From contig NZ_CAJYES010000091.1 in NCBI RefSeq assembly GCF_913773995.1, forward strand, positions 1 to 32,074: a stretch of 32,074 bases of DNA, written 5' to 3'. The DNA is from an uncultured Pseudacidovorax sp. (GTDB taxonomy: Bacteria; Pseudomonadota; Gammaproteobacteria; Burkholderiales; Burkholderiaceae_C). Within the stretch, counting starts at the first letter, position 1. Every line of letters begins with the position of its first letter. Both the position numbers and the translations under genes were made by a program. This document shows, in pieces, positions 31,746 through 32,074 of the stretch. The notes below the pieces were generated by a model, which saw only the letters and a program-made list of their open reading frames with translations, did not search any database and was not told the origin of the DNA.

Positions 31746-32074
31746 GGCGCACCGTTCCATCGCAGCAGCACCAGGCCGCCCATGCGCATCAGCGGCTGCC
31801 AGGTGGGCAGCGTGCCGTCCGCACCGGGCGGTCGGCGGCCCGCCGGCAAGGCGGCAAGCTGTGAGGCCAGGCTGTCGATCTGGTCCTCGCGCACCAGCGC
31901 CAGGTCGCCCGGCCGGGGCGGACGCCGCGGCGCCTCGCGCCGGGCATAGACGGCCACGCTGGGCAGGTGCAGGCCCCACTGCACCAGCGTCGCGCCAGCG
32001 GGCGGCGCGGTCTGCGCCAGCACGGCGGCGGCCCGCTGGCCGGCCTCGCGCACCGGTGCCTGCAGTTGCCGGCC
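31742..32074 (-). CDS. C-terminus of a GT39/ArnT-like membrane glycosyltransferase (truncated by window)
   Basis: The frame is open to the window edge; only the last 110 residues are visible. They form a soluble C-terminal domain: VQWGLHLPSVAVYARREAP (near the middle), GDLALVREDQIDSL and LMRMGGLVLLRW before the end. The order (hydrophobic strand with a Trp, PSVxxYxxR, then VRED and a Leu-rich strand) resembles the periplasmic tail of GT39-type enzymes such as ArnT, which move a sugar from a polyprenyl phosphate to lipid A or another acceptor. The membrane part and the catalytic DE/DD loop are out of view, so the call is tentative. Its stop overlaps the PAP2 start by ATGA. Confidence 0.55.
   Translation of the reverse strand, partial: GRQLQAPVREAGQRAAAVLAQTAPPAGATLVQWGLHLPSVAVYARREAPRRPPRPGDLALVREDQIDSLASQLAALPAGRRPPGADGTLPTWQPLMRMGGLVLLRWNGAP

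Overview
The window is about 70% GC and fully coding-dense apart from one 1-kb gap. Gene content and style (ActP/DUF485 with a PAS histidine kinase, a LigAB extradiol dioxygenase, MoxR plus a CoxE-like VWA protein, TamAB, a two-haem cytochrome c4) point to a betaproteobacterium of the Burkholderiales, most likely Comamonadaceae. That placement is inference from remembered gene neighbourhoods, not a search.

Layout. 1-2654: the first 268 residues of an MFS efflux protein and a Tat-exported PhoD-type phosphatase, both on the minus strand. 2812-11528: an acetate/short-chain acid module. On the minus strand a hybrid PAS histidine kinase, its OmpR-type response regulator, a DUF485 membrane protein and the ActP acetate symporter are linked by 4-nt ATGA overlaps and one 137-bp gap. 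Divergently on the plus strand lie an acyl-CoA synthetase with a TTG start and acetyl-CoA synthetase. Uptake, activation and a likely regulator therefore sit together.

11529-12523 is a gene-free stretch between the convergent 3' ends of acsA and a LysR gene. It holds an unusual composite repeat: two 183-bp inverted arms (9 mismatches, no gaps) around a 354-bp centre, four arrays of different 8-bp units, period-9 arrays outside both arms, and an inverted pair of a REP-like 24-26-mer. I know of no named element of this form; it is the most unusual thing here.

12524-14821: a LysR regulator divergent from a two-gene LigA/LigB-type extradiol dioxygenase, closed by a clear terminator. 14846-18874: a cytochrome c4 facing away from a moxR - GNAT - toxin/antitoxin - VWA (coxE-like) gene run, in which the toxin-antitoxin pair is spliced in with gaps of only 1-4 nt. 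18967-24985: tamA-tamB, the outer-membrane translocation and assembly module, with TamA carrying a lipobox.

24986-25261 is a short hairpin-packed spacer. 25262-32074: a DUF2878 membrane protein, a GNAT acetyltransferase, then an envelope group: LplT-like lysophospholipid transporter, GT4 glycosyltransferase and UDP-glucose dehydrogenase on the plus strand, converging on a translationally coupled minus-strand run of a GT39-like glycosyltransferase (cut by the window end), a PAP2 phosphatase and a prolyl-4-hydroxylase-like oxygenase. I see no tRNA, rRNA, transposase or CRISPR array.
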